Origin: Polyodon spathula
Taxonomy: Eukaryota; Chordata; Actinopteri; Acipenseriformes; Polyodontidae
Length of the DNA: 64,000 nucleotides
Assembly (NCBI RefSeq): GCF_017654505.1
Contig: NC_054539.1
Coordinates: 66,510,256-66,574,255 of the forward strand
Reading direction: 5' to 3'
Positions 24,939 through 38,276 of this stretch are shown piece by piece (the stretch's first letter is position 1; the number at the start of each line of letters is the position of its first letter). A program made the translations under genes and the position numbers. The notes beneath the pieces are model-generated. The model did not search any database, was not told the DNA's origin, and saw only the letters and a list, made by a program, of their open reading frames with translations.

Positions 24939-25139
24939 ACTTTCAGCTCCTCACCAACTTCTGAAACAAGAAGTACGTGAACACGCACCGCCTCTCGGAA
25001 ATAATGATTGGCAAAGCCAATCGAAAAGTTAAAGGTTTTCTGTACACAGTTTGTCAGCTGGGTTGCCAATCATAAATTAGTGGCAGGGGATCAGCCCTCT
25101 CCTGGAAAAAAGACGTTGTCATGGAAACGAAAGCTTAGC
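24939..25139. promoter_or_regulatory. Putative bidirectional pfn4/fam228 promoter with CCAAT boxes and X-box
   Basis: The stretch between the pfn4 first-exon donor (24938) and a fam228-side donor (GC|GTAAGT, about 25139) holds a perfect inverted CCAAT pair, GATTGGCAAAGCCAATC (25006-25022), and another CCAAT at 25066-25070. It also holds a 14-bp X-box-like RFX site, GTTGTCATGGAAAC (25115-25128). RFX factors drive ciliary and testis genes, and both flanking genes are testis-biased in mammals. Transcription starts are not known, so some of these sites may fall inside 5' UTRs. Confidence 0.55.
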
Positions 25140-25507
25140 GTAAGTATATTTGCTCCAGCGTAAGGATATAATAGATTTGTCATTTAGTATTTAAAGAGTT
25201 AGATAAATAAATAAAAAAAACTTTATTAAGAGTTTGTTTACGTTTTCTTAATTTAAGACGTATTTTCTTTGTGAAAGATACATACCATAAATGCACACTT
25301 TTCACAGCGAACTACTTTGTTACGCGGATGTGTTGTATAACAAGAACAAAAAAAAAAAAAAAAAAAACGGTGACGAAAAGCAATGCCAATTGTATCACAA
25401 AGTGCTGGTAACGTACTGAAGTCAGTGTAGTGTTTACGACGTGTTTCATTTAATGTGCGATAATAGGTAACTGCATTTTTTAACCTTTTTTTTTCTCCTG
25501 TTTCTAG

Positions 25508-25626
25508 TTAAAACAGTCACAGGCGACAGGACCCGTGCAGAAGATGTGCCACATGTATCACAATAAGAAAGACTCAGAGGCAACTGGTTGTCGGGAGTTA
25601 ACTTCTGCATGGTTGTGTAACATTAG
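25508..25626 (+). other. Putative fam228 non-coding exon with upstream ORF
   Basis: A TTTCTAG acceptor and an ATTAG|GTTGGT donor bound this segment. It contains an ATG (25543) whose 28-codon frame would end at TAA just after the next splice junction, before the main fam228 start. The donor is weak, so exon status is uncertain. Confidence 0.35.
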
Positions 25627-25727
25627 GTTGGTATTTCTGTTTTTTAGGTCTTATTTAGTAATGTCAAGCTGCTTTCATTACATTTTTTTTGTTTGTTTTT
25701 TTAGCTAAGAAATTCCTGTCAGTCAAG

Positions 25728-27476
25728 ATGACATCTTCAAGAAAAGCCGGGTCTAGTATAATCTATTCACCTCAATACAGAGACTGTTTTACGCACAGCA
25801 TTAAAATTGAAGAACCGGTGAGTACTACCCACAGACATTAACTACTTTTTACAAATTACATTTGTAAGTCATTTGCTGTTAATGCATTTTTTGTAATTAT
25901 ATTTCCAACATTATTTATTCAGAATACATACATACATACATACATGCATGCATAGTACTAAAATAGTTTGATCATTGGCCAGAACGATCTTTTATGCTTT
26001 GTAAATGTAGTTTTTCAATAATGATAGTATTATACTCTGTGCTGTGTAATACTGTAAACCCAGGACAAGAACAGTGTGAATTTGAATATGTGACGATGCT
26101 AATGATTGAGGTTGTATCCCTTGTGTGTTTGACAGTCATACGACTAACTTGTGTATTTGACAGTATACGTGATATATAGATATATATATATATTATACTA
26201 TATATATTATATATATATATATTATAATATAATTTACACATTTAAGAGTTAGCCATCTGTTTTTAATGCATATGCTATAGCAATCATAAAATGTGTTTTT
26301 ACAAACCTCAATTATCTTGGATTACCTTTTTTTTTTTTTTTTTTAGGTAGCATTTAGGTTGTCTGTCAAACCAGCCAATTACGTTTTAAATATTTGCAAA
26401 AATATATATTTTTCTTCATGCTTTCAAGATTCAGTACCTCTTTAATCAGGTTTCCTTTTCCCTGTACTGCTGTTGCCTGCACAGACGCTTTTGTTCTCTT
26501 TACAGTTTATCTCTTGTACATGTCAGGGCTTGCTGCGTTTAGAGTTTAGGGGAATGAAAGGTAAACATTGTGTTTCATATAGCTTGTTCTTCAGTTACAA
26601 CCACATTCACATTACTTATCAATTAATACTTAGAACTGAGCTTACATCAGGCAGTAGAGGAGCATTCATGTTTGTAATCGTAAACCAGACCTGTAAAACA
26701 CTTACAATGCTACCTTACAGCTGTCAGAGCTAAACGTTTTATTTACTGTACAGTTTTTTTTTTTTTTTTTTTTTATAGGCACCTACATCCAAAAGGCATT
26801 TGAAAGAACAATCAGCATCAATGTCTGAGACTAGAAGATTGCCTTATCTAAGAAACAGTGCCTCTGCTTGCTTTGCGAAAAGAAAGGATAGTACAGCTTG
26901 GCTTTCACACAATTCTTTCACACATATTCAGGTACTATATTTTTATAGGTGTTCGGTGGCTAGCTCAATCAAGTTGAGAGTTTATTTCACAAACATACTA
27001 AGAGTGCAAAAGAAAGTACACTCTCAACTTGATTAGAGGTAGCCACTGAACACAAACATATTATAAGTCATTAAATAAAATAAATTAAAAAAACCCTGAT
27101 ACTAACACAATTAATATGTTTAAATCGTGTTGTGGTTTAAACGTTTAGAATGGTTTGTCATTGACATTCTGAGTGTGACCGATGCACTACCAGCAAAATT
27201 CGAAGTGTAGTAGATGCTAATAAGGTTCCAACTGGAACATGACTTATGTTGTAGTTTATAAAACATATTAATAATATGGACAGGGTTTCTGTGGGCTGAT
27301 TTGCACACTGACTATAAATTCAGTTCTGTAAGCATCTGTATTCTCTTATAAATTAAAAAAGTATCTCCCATATTTATTTTAGCTTCCAGTGCTACACTTT
27401 TTTATATATGTCTATCTATCTATATATATCTATATATATATATATAATGTAATACAACATATATATACTATATATA

Positions 27477-27531
<55 letters not shown>

Positions 27532-30500
27532 AAAAAACACAACAAAAAAAAAAAAAACAAAATAAAATGGAAGGCGTTATTTTCCTATATATGTTTCTTT
27601 TGGTGGTTATCATAACTGTTTAGGCCAATGCGGATCTCGAAAGTTGTGAGGCAAATGCAATGGCTCAGACTATACTGGACACAGAAAATGGATTTGTAAA
27701 GGTGAGCAAGTTGTTTATGAAGTTGAATATTTAAAATGAAAGGTTATATGCCAAAACATAAACATTAAATTGGTACACATGTTCCCTAAGACAGCACTTG
27801 GTCAGTGACGCTGCAGCCTTTTTAAAAGTGTGTGTGTGTGGTGGTGGGGAGGGTTCATGTTCATTATTCTGAGGAAGCACTTTTATTCCAATAAACATCT
27901 CACAAAGCTAAACTGTAAAATAAATAACCAGATTATAAAATGAAGCCACAGCATATTACACACGTTAATGTTTAAAAAAAAAAAAAAAAAAACTAGACAA
28001 AACGCAAACTACCAGAATTTTTGCTTATTGGCATCGTATTTCTAAAACACAGAGGAAGCGAATGTTTTTTCCAGATAAGACAACATTTGTCTTTTCCTAT
28101 TATCGTTATAGGAAAAAACAGCATTGAAATGTTTTGAGGAAACCTAGAGTTCATCTTGAGTCCCTTTCACACTGGCATGCTCGACCGGGTGTCAAGTGGG
28201 TCAGCTACACAATTTCACAGTGCTTTTGATAAAACAGGGTTGACCTGAGTGACAGATGCAAGTACACAATGCGTGTGTCAATGCCCCAGAAGTAGTTTGT
28301 TACAAACACTTCCATCCAAGCTTCTCTGGATTGAACCGTCAGCCTAAATATTGATTATAGCAATCTAGTTAATGGTGTATCTGAATCAACAAAAATATGG
28401 CTAAACAGAAATGTTCCTTGCAGAAGTGAAACCTTCACGCAGACGTGGCTGTTTGTTATTTTGTCGGCATATAAATGGCAGTCATGCATTTTGTCTCACT
28501 CAACCCGGGTCAAAGTGTGTCGACCCACATCCTGAGATGGGCCACTGTGAACCGGATCAACCCGGGTATAACCCAGGTGCGTGGTTTCACACTACGCAGG
28601 ATTGTGACCCAGGTAGCCAGATTTTACTTTGCTGTTCAGACACAAACACAGCCTGTTAGTAAACTGCAGTATACAAGCTTTGACAATACCACTTGTACAC
28701 ATAAAGCAGTTATGCACAATTTAATGATAACATTAGATTGTACTTCAGATCGTTCCAAAAAATTTACGCCGTGTGTCACTCGCAACACAAAAGTTACATA
28801 AAACATTTATAGGCTCTAAAGAATCAGGCAAATGTTTCTGAATATGGAGGAAGAGGTATTTCACTGATATTTCACTATTAAACACACTATGTATTTAAAA
28901 AAATAAAAGTGTTGCATTCAAAATTGATCATTTTCTCTAGAGTCATTATAAAACAAATGTTCCCAAATATTTAAATGCTTACCTGAAAAAACAGTAAATG
29001 CTAAATTGTAAAATATTTCGTTTTCTATTTATTCACCTTAAATGCATGTAAAAATAACAACAGACATCCCCTTCTTGTACTGGACAGAGCGATATTTAGC
29101 ATAAATATTTCTGATCTTAGATGCAGCTGGTGTCTTTTTCACTGAAGTAAACTAAACTAGCTGCCAGGTTAATAAATTCAGTGTAACTGGTAGTGAGTCA
29201 GCTTGCTGTATTTATGTTAAGTGCTAAAAAAAAAAAAAGTATATTTACACTATTTTTTCAGAAATGTGAATTTTCATGGGGAACTACATATTAAAAGGCA
29301 ATGGATACATCTCACAGAAATTGTGAAATCGGTCATGGGTGATTGCAGGTGTTTTCTGCCCTTGAAGGCATGGAAAGCTGCACTCAGCAATAGCATTAGA
29401 CATCAGAATAGTAAGATAGCTTCTTATATGATATAATTAGCGCCTGGTTTTTATGTAGGACAAAGAGTATAACCACAACTGAACATTGTGTGCGATACAA
29501 GCGCCTTTTTTTCCTGCTGTGCTTAGGTGCCCCTGCAGTAGGTACCAGATATGTGAGAGCTACTTTTAACTTCATATTTACTGTATTATGTTTTTTGTTA
29601 AACAGGAGCTGGACAATTATCTGAAGTACAAGGATGTGCGTGAGCGAAGGAAGAAAGAGCTTCTTTGCAAGAAATGGACTGAATGCGTGTCAGGCCCAGT
29701 TCAGCATACAATAGAAAAACACATGAAAAACCATTGCTATGAAAAAGCAAAGGAAGGGAGACGCATGTTTTTACAATATCTGGATTGCTGTAATAAAAAG
29801 GTAAATGTTTGATGTTACTAAGAGATCTGACAAACTGTAAGAAACAATTGAATTTGGTGGCACCCTTCTGCATGTGGTAAATCGGGTTTTGGTTACTGAG
29901 CATGAGCATTTGAAAATATTTTATTATGTACTACTGAATTGTTATTGCTTGTATAACATACTTTTGTAATTGGACCCATATTGATTTAATGTTAGGTAGG
30001 GATAATATGGCAATGATATAAGTATCAGTGGATAGGAACATAACTGATCTGACAAATACATGTGGGTTCCTCCTAGGGAATTTGTTTGGCAGAACACTTC
30101 AAATATTTTGAGGAATTGATTGAGTTTTTTTTTTTTTGTGATATTCCCAATAGTTTCAAACCATAACATTATTGTATAGTGAATAATACAATACAGAAGC
30201 AGCTATTCAAAAAGCAAGATTAAATGCTGCAATTCTTCATACTTATTATGTGTTCTCTTTTCAATCTGTCATGTTATTAAAAATCTAAAACTTTTTACAA
30301 TGTAATTCTACTGTGGCATCTGCTTTATATTTGGATCTATATATACTGTATTTTCTTTATAAAACAAGGCACATCATCAAATAAACTACTGACTATTGTT
30401 GGCATTACATGACTGTAATGTAAATACCACACTGAAGAGCAGCTTAGTTGTGGTAAAAAAAAAAAAAAAAAAAAAAAGCATCGAAGTTGCAAATACATCA

Positions 30501-30601
30501 ACAACACCAATAAATAGAGCCTGGCGCAGTAAGTAGAAAAAAAAGAAAGAAAACTGCCAAAACCAAAACATAACGTATTTTTACTGATTTAATTTATTAT
30601 T

Positions 30602-30635
<34 letters not shown>

Positions 30636-30731
30636 CTACATATATAAAACAATATGGCTACCAATGTGCAACGATGCTTATACATCCAGGAGAGTAATGA
30701 AATTTACAGAGCTCGGGAAAGAAACTTGACT

Positions 30732-30774
<43 letters not shown>

Positions 30775-33700
30775 CGCACACAGTGCTGTCATATTGGGCA
30801 GGGTTCATGCCCACGGTAAACCCGACCAAAGTACGGGTTTCCTTTCCATTCCACTGACTGGTTAAGATGAAAAGCCGAGATGGTTTTCGGCAAAAAAGCC
30901 GGGTTAGTACGAAGGGTAACCTTCGTTCTGGTCTCTGAAAATATTAGCCAGGCTTTTGATGCTTGCATTTCAGTCACTCGCTTAGCGGAAGTGATTGCAA
31001 GCAAGAAAAATCGAGCTCAGCTGAATGCATGGGTTCAAACAGAGGTTTCAACAGTATATTTAGTACCACATTCAACCTCCAACGAGGAACTACATCCTAA
31101 GCAGTCGGGTGCCTTTTGAAAATTGCCCCACCAGGAAATGGGCTAATGGGGAGACTGAATCTATTTTTAAACGGCACACCTAAATGGCTGCCAAATAGAC
31201 CTTTTGAAACGACACATTTTTAACTTTATATTTTTGTTTTCATCTATTGCAATTCATTTTTACAATGCGGTTTATAATGTAATTTGGAAATATATTTGTG
31301 TGTCTCCAAGTCTTGTTGGAGAGGGGCTCAGGGCTCAAAATGTATTGAAGACAGCCCTGGCAAGTGACAGACTGAATACCCTCCTTGTCATAAAAGCTGA
31401 GGGACCTCACTGGAAAGAGTTCGATTATGAGAAGGCCTTGTCAAAGTCCAGAAATAAAAAGGAAATAAGGATCTTCTGCACAACAGCTGAAAAAATGTGA
31501 CTTGTGTAATGTAGGGACACCTTGTTCCTACCAGTTATTTTTTTAATTTTATTTTTTTAAATAAGGTAATTTCAAAAGACATCATTCTTACTGACTGAAT
31601 ACTAAATGAAAACTTTGTTTTTACATTTTTATTTGTTGTTATTCTTCAGAAACACAAGGTCAGTAAACTCTGTTGGCATGTATAAGAATACTGTGATTGT
31701 CTTGAAATATACATCATAAAACATACCGACCCACTCACTAAAGAAAATGTCTCCCTAAAATGTTGGTTGGGCCTAAATTGTCCCTCAATCAGTAAGTCCT
31801 GGGGCAAACACTGCATTTCAAAAACTGTGTTTGTTAACTAGCCTCATGTGTGATTAATCAGGTTGGTCCATCTGGTAAAATGACAAGTTGGAAGACATTT
31901 CTGAATAATTTTTTTTACAAAGTCAAGTTCAAATTTGCTTCTGAAAGTGGTCCAGAATGGCTCGGGATGCATCTGAGAAAAGATTGGTTTTGCCCCAGGA
32001 GTTTCAGTCAAAATGATCATTGGCCACTTTCACCCATAAGTCCCTAATTATGTATTTACTCGGACTGAATAACAGATGTTATCAAAAGGCATGGGGTGTA
32101 ACATCGTGCCACCAGAAGAAACTTGCAGCTTATTTATTTGTTTGTAATTCATTTTTTTTACAATTACTGCATTAAAATCATATACTGTGATAACTTCATA
32201 ACCCTTGTTATTCCAGGGTTATGTGTTTTTGGAAGATTATGATCCACGTGAATACAACCCTTTTTTACTGCACTTGAGCAAACCACATTATTTCAAGGTA
32301 AAGTTGCAGGGATAATTGGTGTTTAAATACTTAATTAAAGATGATTCATTAACATGTATAATGGTTTACTTTAATTAGCACTCTTAGTTCATTTGTTAAT
32401 TAATACCAAAAGGTCTAGAATGCAGAGACAAAACACTTATGTATTTTATGAATTTTAGCAAATCAATACAGTACAAAAATAGAAAAGATTATTGTCAATA
32501 TATCACAAGTCTGCCTGCTTTCAGCAAGCAATAACATTGAGATAATACCTCAGCTTCAGCATAAATATTAATTACATGTTAAAGCAAGCAGTCATGAATT
32601 GTCTATAATTTGTCTTTTGTATAAGAACCAATACCACGCTTAAATCAGCATGACTATGCAAGCAGGATAACTCTTTGAGTAAATATGAGTCAGTAACTAT
32701 TACAAAAAAACAAAAAAAATCTCAGTGAATTGTAGTTAGTGAGACATTACAAAATTCTTTATCAGTTGGTTGTTAAAATATCTCTGTTAACTAGAACCCA
32801 CGGTACACTAACTTAACTCATTTGATTTGTTCATATTTCTTCCAGCACCTTTTACTCAATTTCTGAGATCACTGTACTATTCTCACTCTGTTATTATGAC
32901 CACACAAGTATAGTTTTTGTAAATGTTTTAAATTATTCAGAATCAGTCCGGTAGCAAAACGAGTGTGCAGTCCGTCATTCAAGCTTTATTCAGTAAAAGA
33001 TGCTGAGCTGTTGTTTACCAATCAGATGACCCAGTGCATTAATTAATTATAATTAATTCATAACTTTCCCTTTTTCAGTGGCGATCCCAGTTCATTTTTA
33101 AGTCTGTTAAACAATATTTTAATTTTCTTTCAAGTTTATTGAATTATTTGGTGGATGTTACTTGCAGCGGCTATTTTCAGTTTTATTTGCTCCTCTTCGC
33201 TTTGTCTGACTCTTTCAGTTAAACAAAAGACTGCTGTTTTAGTGACCTGTTTATAACTGACACACGTTAGTATCTCTGGTTGCTTTAGTTTCCATGTTAG
33301 CCTGTTCTCTCCTGTCAGTTTCAGTTCAGCCCTAGCACTGCACTGCCTGCTTCCATGTTTGGAAACACCTGACCCATACCTAAACAAGTGGCCAAGACAT
33401 AAGGGCGATGATTAACTTCATGAAAAGTACACTTTGACAATTAATCACTAGGTGTTAATTAAAAATAAATATTGGTGTAAAAGGAATCAATTAACTTTTA
33501 GACCTCAAAGGGAAAAAAATAATGTAACAGGTAGAAATCAAAGGATTAAAGTAAACCTACTTGCTTACCATGGAAGTTGGACAGTTTCAATGTATGAATG
33601 AGCACTGTAGGTACGCAAGTGTATAAGCAGAAACATTAGTTGAAGATGATCTGGTTAGTGAGTCTTCCATGAGAAAATGGTCAGTTTGTTAACTTTTACG

Positions 33701-35408
33701 AGACCTATGACTATCATGTATTACCTGGAAAGTATACCTGAAATATACATCAAACAAGCAAAAGCCCATCATTATCTTTTTTCAGTTTCTAACTCCTGCT
33801 CTAAACGATCCACTTCTGAAACAAAGCTGTGAAAGGATGCAAGAAGAAAGACTCATTCTGCTGTGTCAGACAGGTTAAGTATTGCTTTATTTTTGTAACG
33901 TTTGTTTTTACCTGGACTTCCTAAAGTCACTGCTACTATTTGATTCTGAGTCAGGTAGAGAGTTGTATTTGTAAAGCATTACTGTACATAATTGCAGTAA
34001 TGACCATTTCCATGTTTCTTTTTACATGGTTGGAGTCACACTTTAGTAATGTGAAGGTATTTTCCCAGTAATATGATGTTAGGCATATTAACTTATGGCT
34101 ATACCTCTTTTTCTTTTCTTTTTACAGGTAAAGTTTACTCTGACAAAGAAATGGAGGCATTGCACACACCGAATTTGCCTCTAATACCCAAAGGTCGTCA
34201 CGGGGTTGACAGTATTAAATGGCTGCTAATGCAACTTGGGGATATTGAAAGTGATGCTCGACGCAAAATCAGGTACTAAACTTATGTTGTGGAAGGACCC
34301 TTCACATTTAGTTCGATTGAGGGCTTTAGTGCAATCTCAGGTTGGTTCAGTTCATTTGGAAGTTAATGTGAAATGCCCAAAAGAGCTCAGCATGATTTCA
34401 AGTTTGCATTTTTCAAACTGTACTGAGTGTGCCAATGGTGGTCTGTGGTCGATTGGACAAGTGAGCCAATCTCACGGCGCTAGCTTTACAGTCATGTAAC
34501 ACAATCAATTTGCAGTGGGGGTCAAGGTTGCCCCAATTGTTTCTATAACTTGGCTTGTGATTTTCAAGCACAATAAAAGCAGATCGAACTTCCATCAAAA
34601 ACACAAGCCAAGTTAGGAGAAACAATTGGGGCAACCTTGACCCCCACTGCTTTTACAGTTGTGCCCATTTGTTTTGTGCTGGGCAAGGTTGCCCCAATGG
34701 TTTCTTGAAACTTGGCTTGTGTTTCTGATATCTCCACTTTAAATGGCTGGGCACGTTTGATAACTTGGCATTTTTTTCACATTTCCAATGTGTTTTTGTT
34801 TCAGATATCACTTATTTTGTCACTTAATGGATAATAACACACACATTATGGGAATAGCAAAATTGTTAACCTATATTGAGGCAATGTATTGGTGTCCGGA
34901 TAGAGTAAATGTAAATAGTAGCTTAGTCTGTTGAAAGGGTTAAGATATGAATCTGTGTAGCGTAGCGGTTATATAGTTTATAACAAAGACTGTAGGTTAT
35001 ACCAGAGGTGTTTCTTATACAAGAGTTTAAGCAATATGTTATCCTAACGAGATACAGTAATTTCTTTGTGTATAAAATTATCTGAGTAATATAACATAGC
35101 TGCTGTAGGGCTTTGAGAAAAGTAAACACTAAATATCTAGGCTAAACAGATAATAATGCTTTAATGTAACTAAATAACTGTACTATTGGGATATTGTCAG
35201 ATATTTATAATGAAAATTGTAAATGAAAATTGAGGTAATGTAGGCTACATACCTTTAAAAATCGACAGTAAACCTTAACCTGAATAAATTAAAAAAAAAA
35301 AAAAAAAAATTAGTATTGCTGGCTATGTGTTGTAGATATTTAGTTATTCTGATGTTACTTTATTTTAGGAAAAAATCAGTAAGAAAAGTAAATTCCAAGG
35401 AAGAATGA
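25728..35408 (+). CDS. fam228: FAM228 family protein, complete, eight coding exons
   Basis: FAM228A/B are small helical vertebrate proteins of unknown function, testis-enriched. Coding exons are 25728-25817 (ATG in an exon starting 25705), 26779-26931, 27624-27701, 29606-29800, 32217-32297, 33786-33873, 34128-34272 and 35369-35408 (TGA). Junctions are GT/AG, all phases join, and the total is 289 residues. Family hallmarks are ELDNYLKYKDVRERRKKELL and KKWTECVSGPVQ in exon 4, YVFLEDYDPREYNPFLL in exon 5, and ALNDPLLKQ plus ILLCQTG in exon 6. The N-terminal 100 residues are poorly conserved and Ser/Arg-rich. Mammals have adjacent FAM228A and FAM228B; only one gene is seen here, so it may be the unduplicated form and I do not assign A or B. 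It is tail-to-tail with itsn2, as in human 2p23.3. Confidence 0.88.
26948..27053. repeat. MITE-like hairpin, 34-bp arms
   Basis: The left arm 26948-26981 (includes CTCAATCAAGTTGAGAGT) is the near-complement of the right arm 27020-27053 (includes ACTCTCAACTTGATTAGAGG), with a 38-bp loop. It begins 17 bp after the fam228 exon-2 donor. Confidence 0.85.
27410..27525. repeat. (TA)n / TATC microsatellite
   Basis: Mixed TATC and TA arrays followed by A-rich sequence, in a fam228 intron. Confidence 0.95.
28160..28615. repeat. Possible short DNA-transposon remnant
   Basis: Both ends contain a TTTCACACT motif next to ACCGGGT/ACCCAGGT blocks in partly inverted arrangement, with CAACCCGGGT repeated inside. 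It is GC-richer than the surrounding fam228 intron. Ends and target duplication are not clear. Confidence 0.3.
31290..31500 (+). mobile_element. Possible transposase-derived C-terminal fragment
   Basis: The frame ending at 31498-31500 contains ALASDRLNTLLVIKAEGPHW and then EFDYEKALSK. This resembles the C-terminal tail of hAT-derived zinc-finger/transposase-like proteins common in fish. Only this tail is present, inside a fam228 intron and without splice sites. The assignment is by resemblance from memory and weak. Confidence 0.35.
34512..34728. repeat. Inverted plus direct repeat triplet, about 48-bp unit
   Basis: The unit at 34512-34559 (includes GTCAAGGTTGCCCCAATTG) recurs in reverse complement at 34602-34650, and again in direct orientation at 34681-34728. 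The first two form a long hairpin. It lies in the last fam228 intron and is non-coding. Confidence 0.85.
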
Positions 35409-37086
35409 CTACTGTTTAACCTGCAGCATTGGTCCTGTATCCAGGAATTGGAGTCCACACCAGCCAGCTGCTTTCTGTACCCTCCCATCAATAACTTCAC
35501 TTGTACTTCTTTAGTGCCTTTGACCTGTTCTGTTTTACAATAAATCAGGAGTCCCAGTTGTATGCATGATCAGTTTAGAGATCACATTAAAAACAATAAT
35601 GTTAAATTATGAGCAGTTCACCAATTTATTTGAATTGTTTTTTTAATGAATGAAAGACTGTTGTACATCAACCTGGACAGGTTGCATTTTATATTCAAAA
35701 AATGTATAATTGAGTAATTTAAATCTTTTTTTGACTATTTACTGCAGAATGTCAATGACAAATTGTTTAACGTATTCAAATAATGTTTAGCAGTAAACTT
35801 AATACCTTCTGCAAGATTACTCATTTAACTTGTTTGTTTTTTGAAAATCTAAGTAACTTGAAACATTGATTCAGAAGGGTTTATTAGTTTTTGTTTATTT
35901 TTTTGTGTGTTTGCTTGTTTTGTTATTTTCAATGGATGCAAGTACATTTTGCATAGAATGGAAATAATAAAAGTATTAATTTGTAATTTTTAAGTATTAA
36001 AATATGGTTAATTATTTGTATTTCACTTTTTTTTAAATATTGGTGCTAAACAAGACTATTGGTTTGGTAAAATATTACTTATTTTGATTCTACATATGTA
36101 CTGTTGTGAAATTGCCACCCAGTGTCAGTAAAATTTAGCATGAGTGGAGAAATGAGTTTTCCTTCTTAAGCAATAAAATATTCTCTCAATACATGACGCA
36201 TGTTTTTTTTTTTTTTTTTTTTTTTAAGCAGCTACAGTATGAAATCATTGGTGCTGGGGATCCCACGTGGAACTGTAATAAAACAAATCCCCCCACCCCT
36301 TATTGTGAAATCTATATAGAAGCACACTATGGTGTACAATATGAATGAATGTGTGCATTATTTGAAAAGTCTCTTCAGTCCTTGTGAGCTTCACATTCAC
36401 ACTGCATCATACATAATACATTGTACTGTAGTTCCAGAAGATAAAATACCAGGTAAATAATTTCACTCACTCTATCTTTATGCTCCTAACAGAAACTGCT
36501 TCTACGAAAAAGTAGATCGATTAAAATAATACAGTATGCAGTTACTTTTTACTTGTTTTATGGTGGTAATTCTAATTTATTTACAGTGAACACTTGAAAA
36601 ACTAAAGTTCACAAACCATTTTGTTGATGAGGAAAGTTTCTACATACACACGCACACACTTTATAGAAAGAAAATCTTCAAAAATATACTTCTATTTCTC
36701 TAAGAAATATAGAACACAATATTTAAAAGGGAAAAATATTGCTTTATATTTAATATTAGCATAGATCTTGGGATAAACATTTTCTAAAACAAATAATCAT
36801 AATTCCAAATAAACTATTCAGTGCAGGAAACAAGTAATTACAGTTCCTGATTAAATAATATCAAATGACACAATGATATAGAGAGTCTCTTGCAAATCGT
36901 CTGAACAAAAACCCTGAGACCATATGAATCCAGTGATACAGTCTCGACAAAATAATTACCCTGCACAAATCCATAATTTTTATAATATTAATAATAATTT
37001 TTAATTCAAAATTATATATTATATAACTCAAGAGTTATATTTATATATATTATATATATAATATATATATATATATATAATATTAT

Positions 37087-37119
<33 letters not shown>

Positions 37120-37470
37120 TGGAATAAATAAATATTTTTTTAAGTGTTAAGGTCATTTTAGACAGTGTGCTAAATACCCTTTTATGGCCTGGATATATAA
37201 AAGTGATTAGCAAGTCAAAGATAAATCAATTTGCGTAAGTAGGGTACAGTCCTTCCCTTCCACAAGTCAATAGTCACTGGTTACATTGCATAGTTACATT
37301 GCATTGAACAGTGAAGTGGTCATGATAGTCTGGCAGAAGAGGATTATGACGAGTGTCCTAGGTTGCAGTTTTGGGAGCAGTCTCAGTTGTTTGCACATGC
37401 ACATATGAAGTTTTTCTTTTTCCTTTTTCAAAAGACCATTGATGATAGTGATCGCTCAGAGATCCCAGCT
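35409..37470. other. Tail-to-tail spacer between fam228 and itsn2
   Basis: fam228 3' UTR with AATAAA at 35539-35544, then AT-rich spacer with poly(T) near 36200 and a TA/CA microsatellite at about 37030-37120. No further gene is seen. Confidence 0.6.
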
Positions 37471-37628
37471 TTAGAGTAGGGTCTTCTGCTCATACAACTG
37501 CAGGTCAAGACGAACCCAGACTTCTCCTGTTGGCACTTGGTGCAGCAGTAAGCGTTTTGTGGTTAGCCCCTTGGTTTCTTGCTCTTTTTTGATTGTCGCT
37601 ACTGGAACCTCAGTGCGACCAAGCAAAT
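37471..37628 (-). pseudogene. itsn2: Stranded last exon of itsn2 long form (C2 domain end)
   Basis: The minus-strand exon reads [20 protein letters not shown] and ends [21 protein letters not shown] then TAA (37471-37473). It is the C-terminal end of the intersectin C2 domain. Its acceptor (CTGTTAACAG) and frame are intact. The PH exons, most DH exons and the rest of C2 that should precede it are absent: only about 650 bp separate it from the broken DH exon at 38277. It can hardly be translated from an intersectin transcript in frame. Confidence 0.85.
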
Positions 37629-37651
37629 CTGTTAACAGCAGCAGGAGGGAG

Positions 37652-37754
<103 letters not shown>

Positions 37755-38276
37755 CACACAGTACTGTGCAAAAGTTTTAGGCAGGTGTGAAAAAATGCTG
37801 TAAAGTAAGAATGCTTTCAAAAATAGACATGTTAATAGATTATATTTATCAATTAACTAAATGCAAAGTGAGCGAACTGAAGAAAATCTACATCAAATAA
37901 ATATCTGGCGTACCCCCCTTTCTGCAGAATAAAGTTTAAGTATATCACACTGACTACATTATATATGCACAACACAGCCCAGTTATAAAGATTATGTATA
38001 ACCTGCTTCATGAAAGTGTAGTGTCTACTGTTCCTTTAACATACTGGTAGTTACCTTCATTTGATTTCCAATTCTAACACTGTACTTCTCGTACGCATGT
38101 TACAGAAAATGCTTTCTTGAATGAAATTGTGAATACTCAGAAACTTCATTTTGAAAGCAAGGGACTTGCACATAGTAATCACCAAAGAAGCAGCACATAC
38201 ATCATAAATCAAATTAACTTAGTCAGCACATCAGATTTCTACTCAGATACCAGCTGAATTTTTAGAAGAAGTTCAC

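Noticed and set aside
30880..31119. 79-codon ORF with a mixed, protein-like composition
   Set aside because: No family motif and no splice sites; it sits in a repeat-like block of the fam228 intron next to a (TA)n array.
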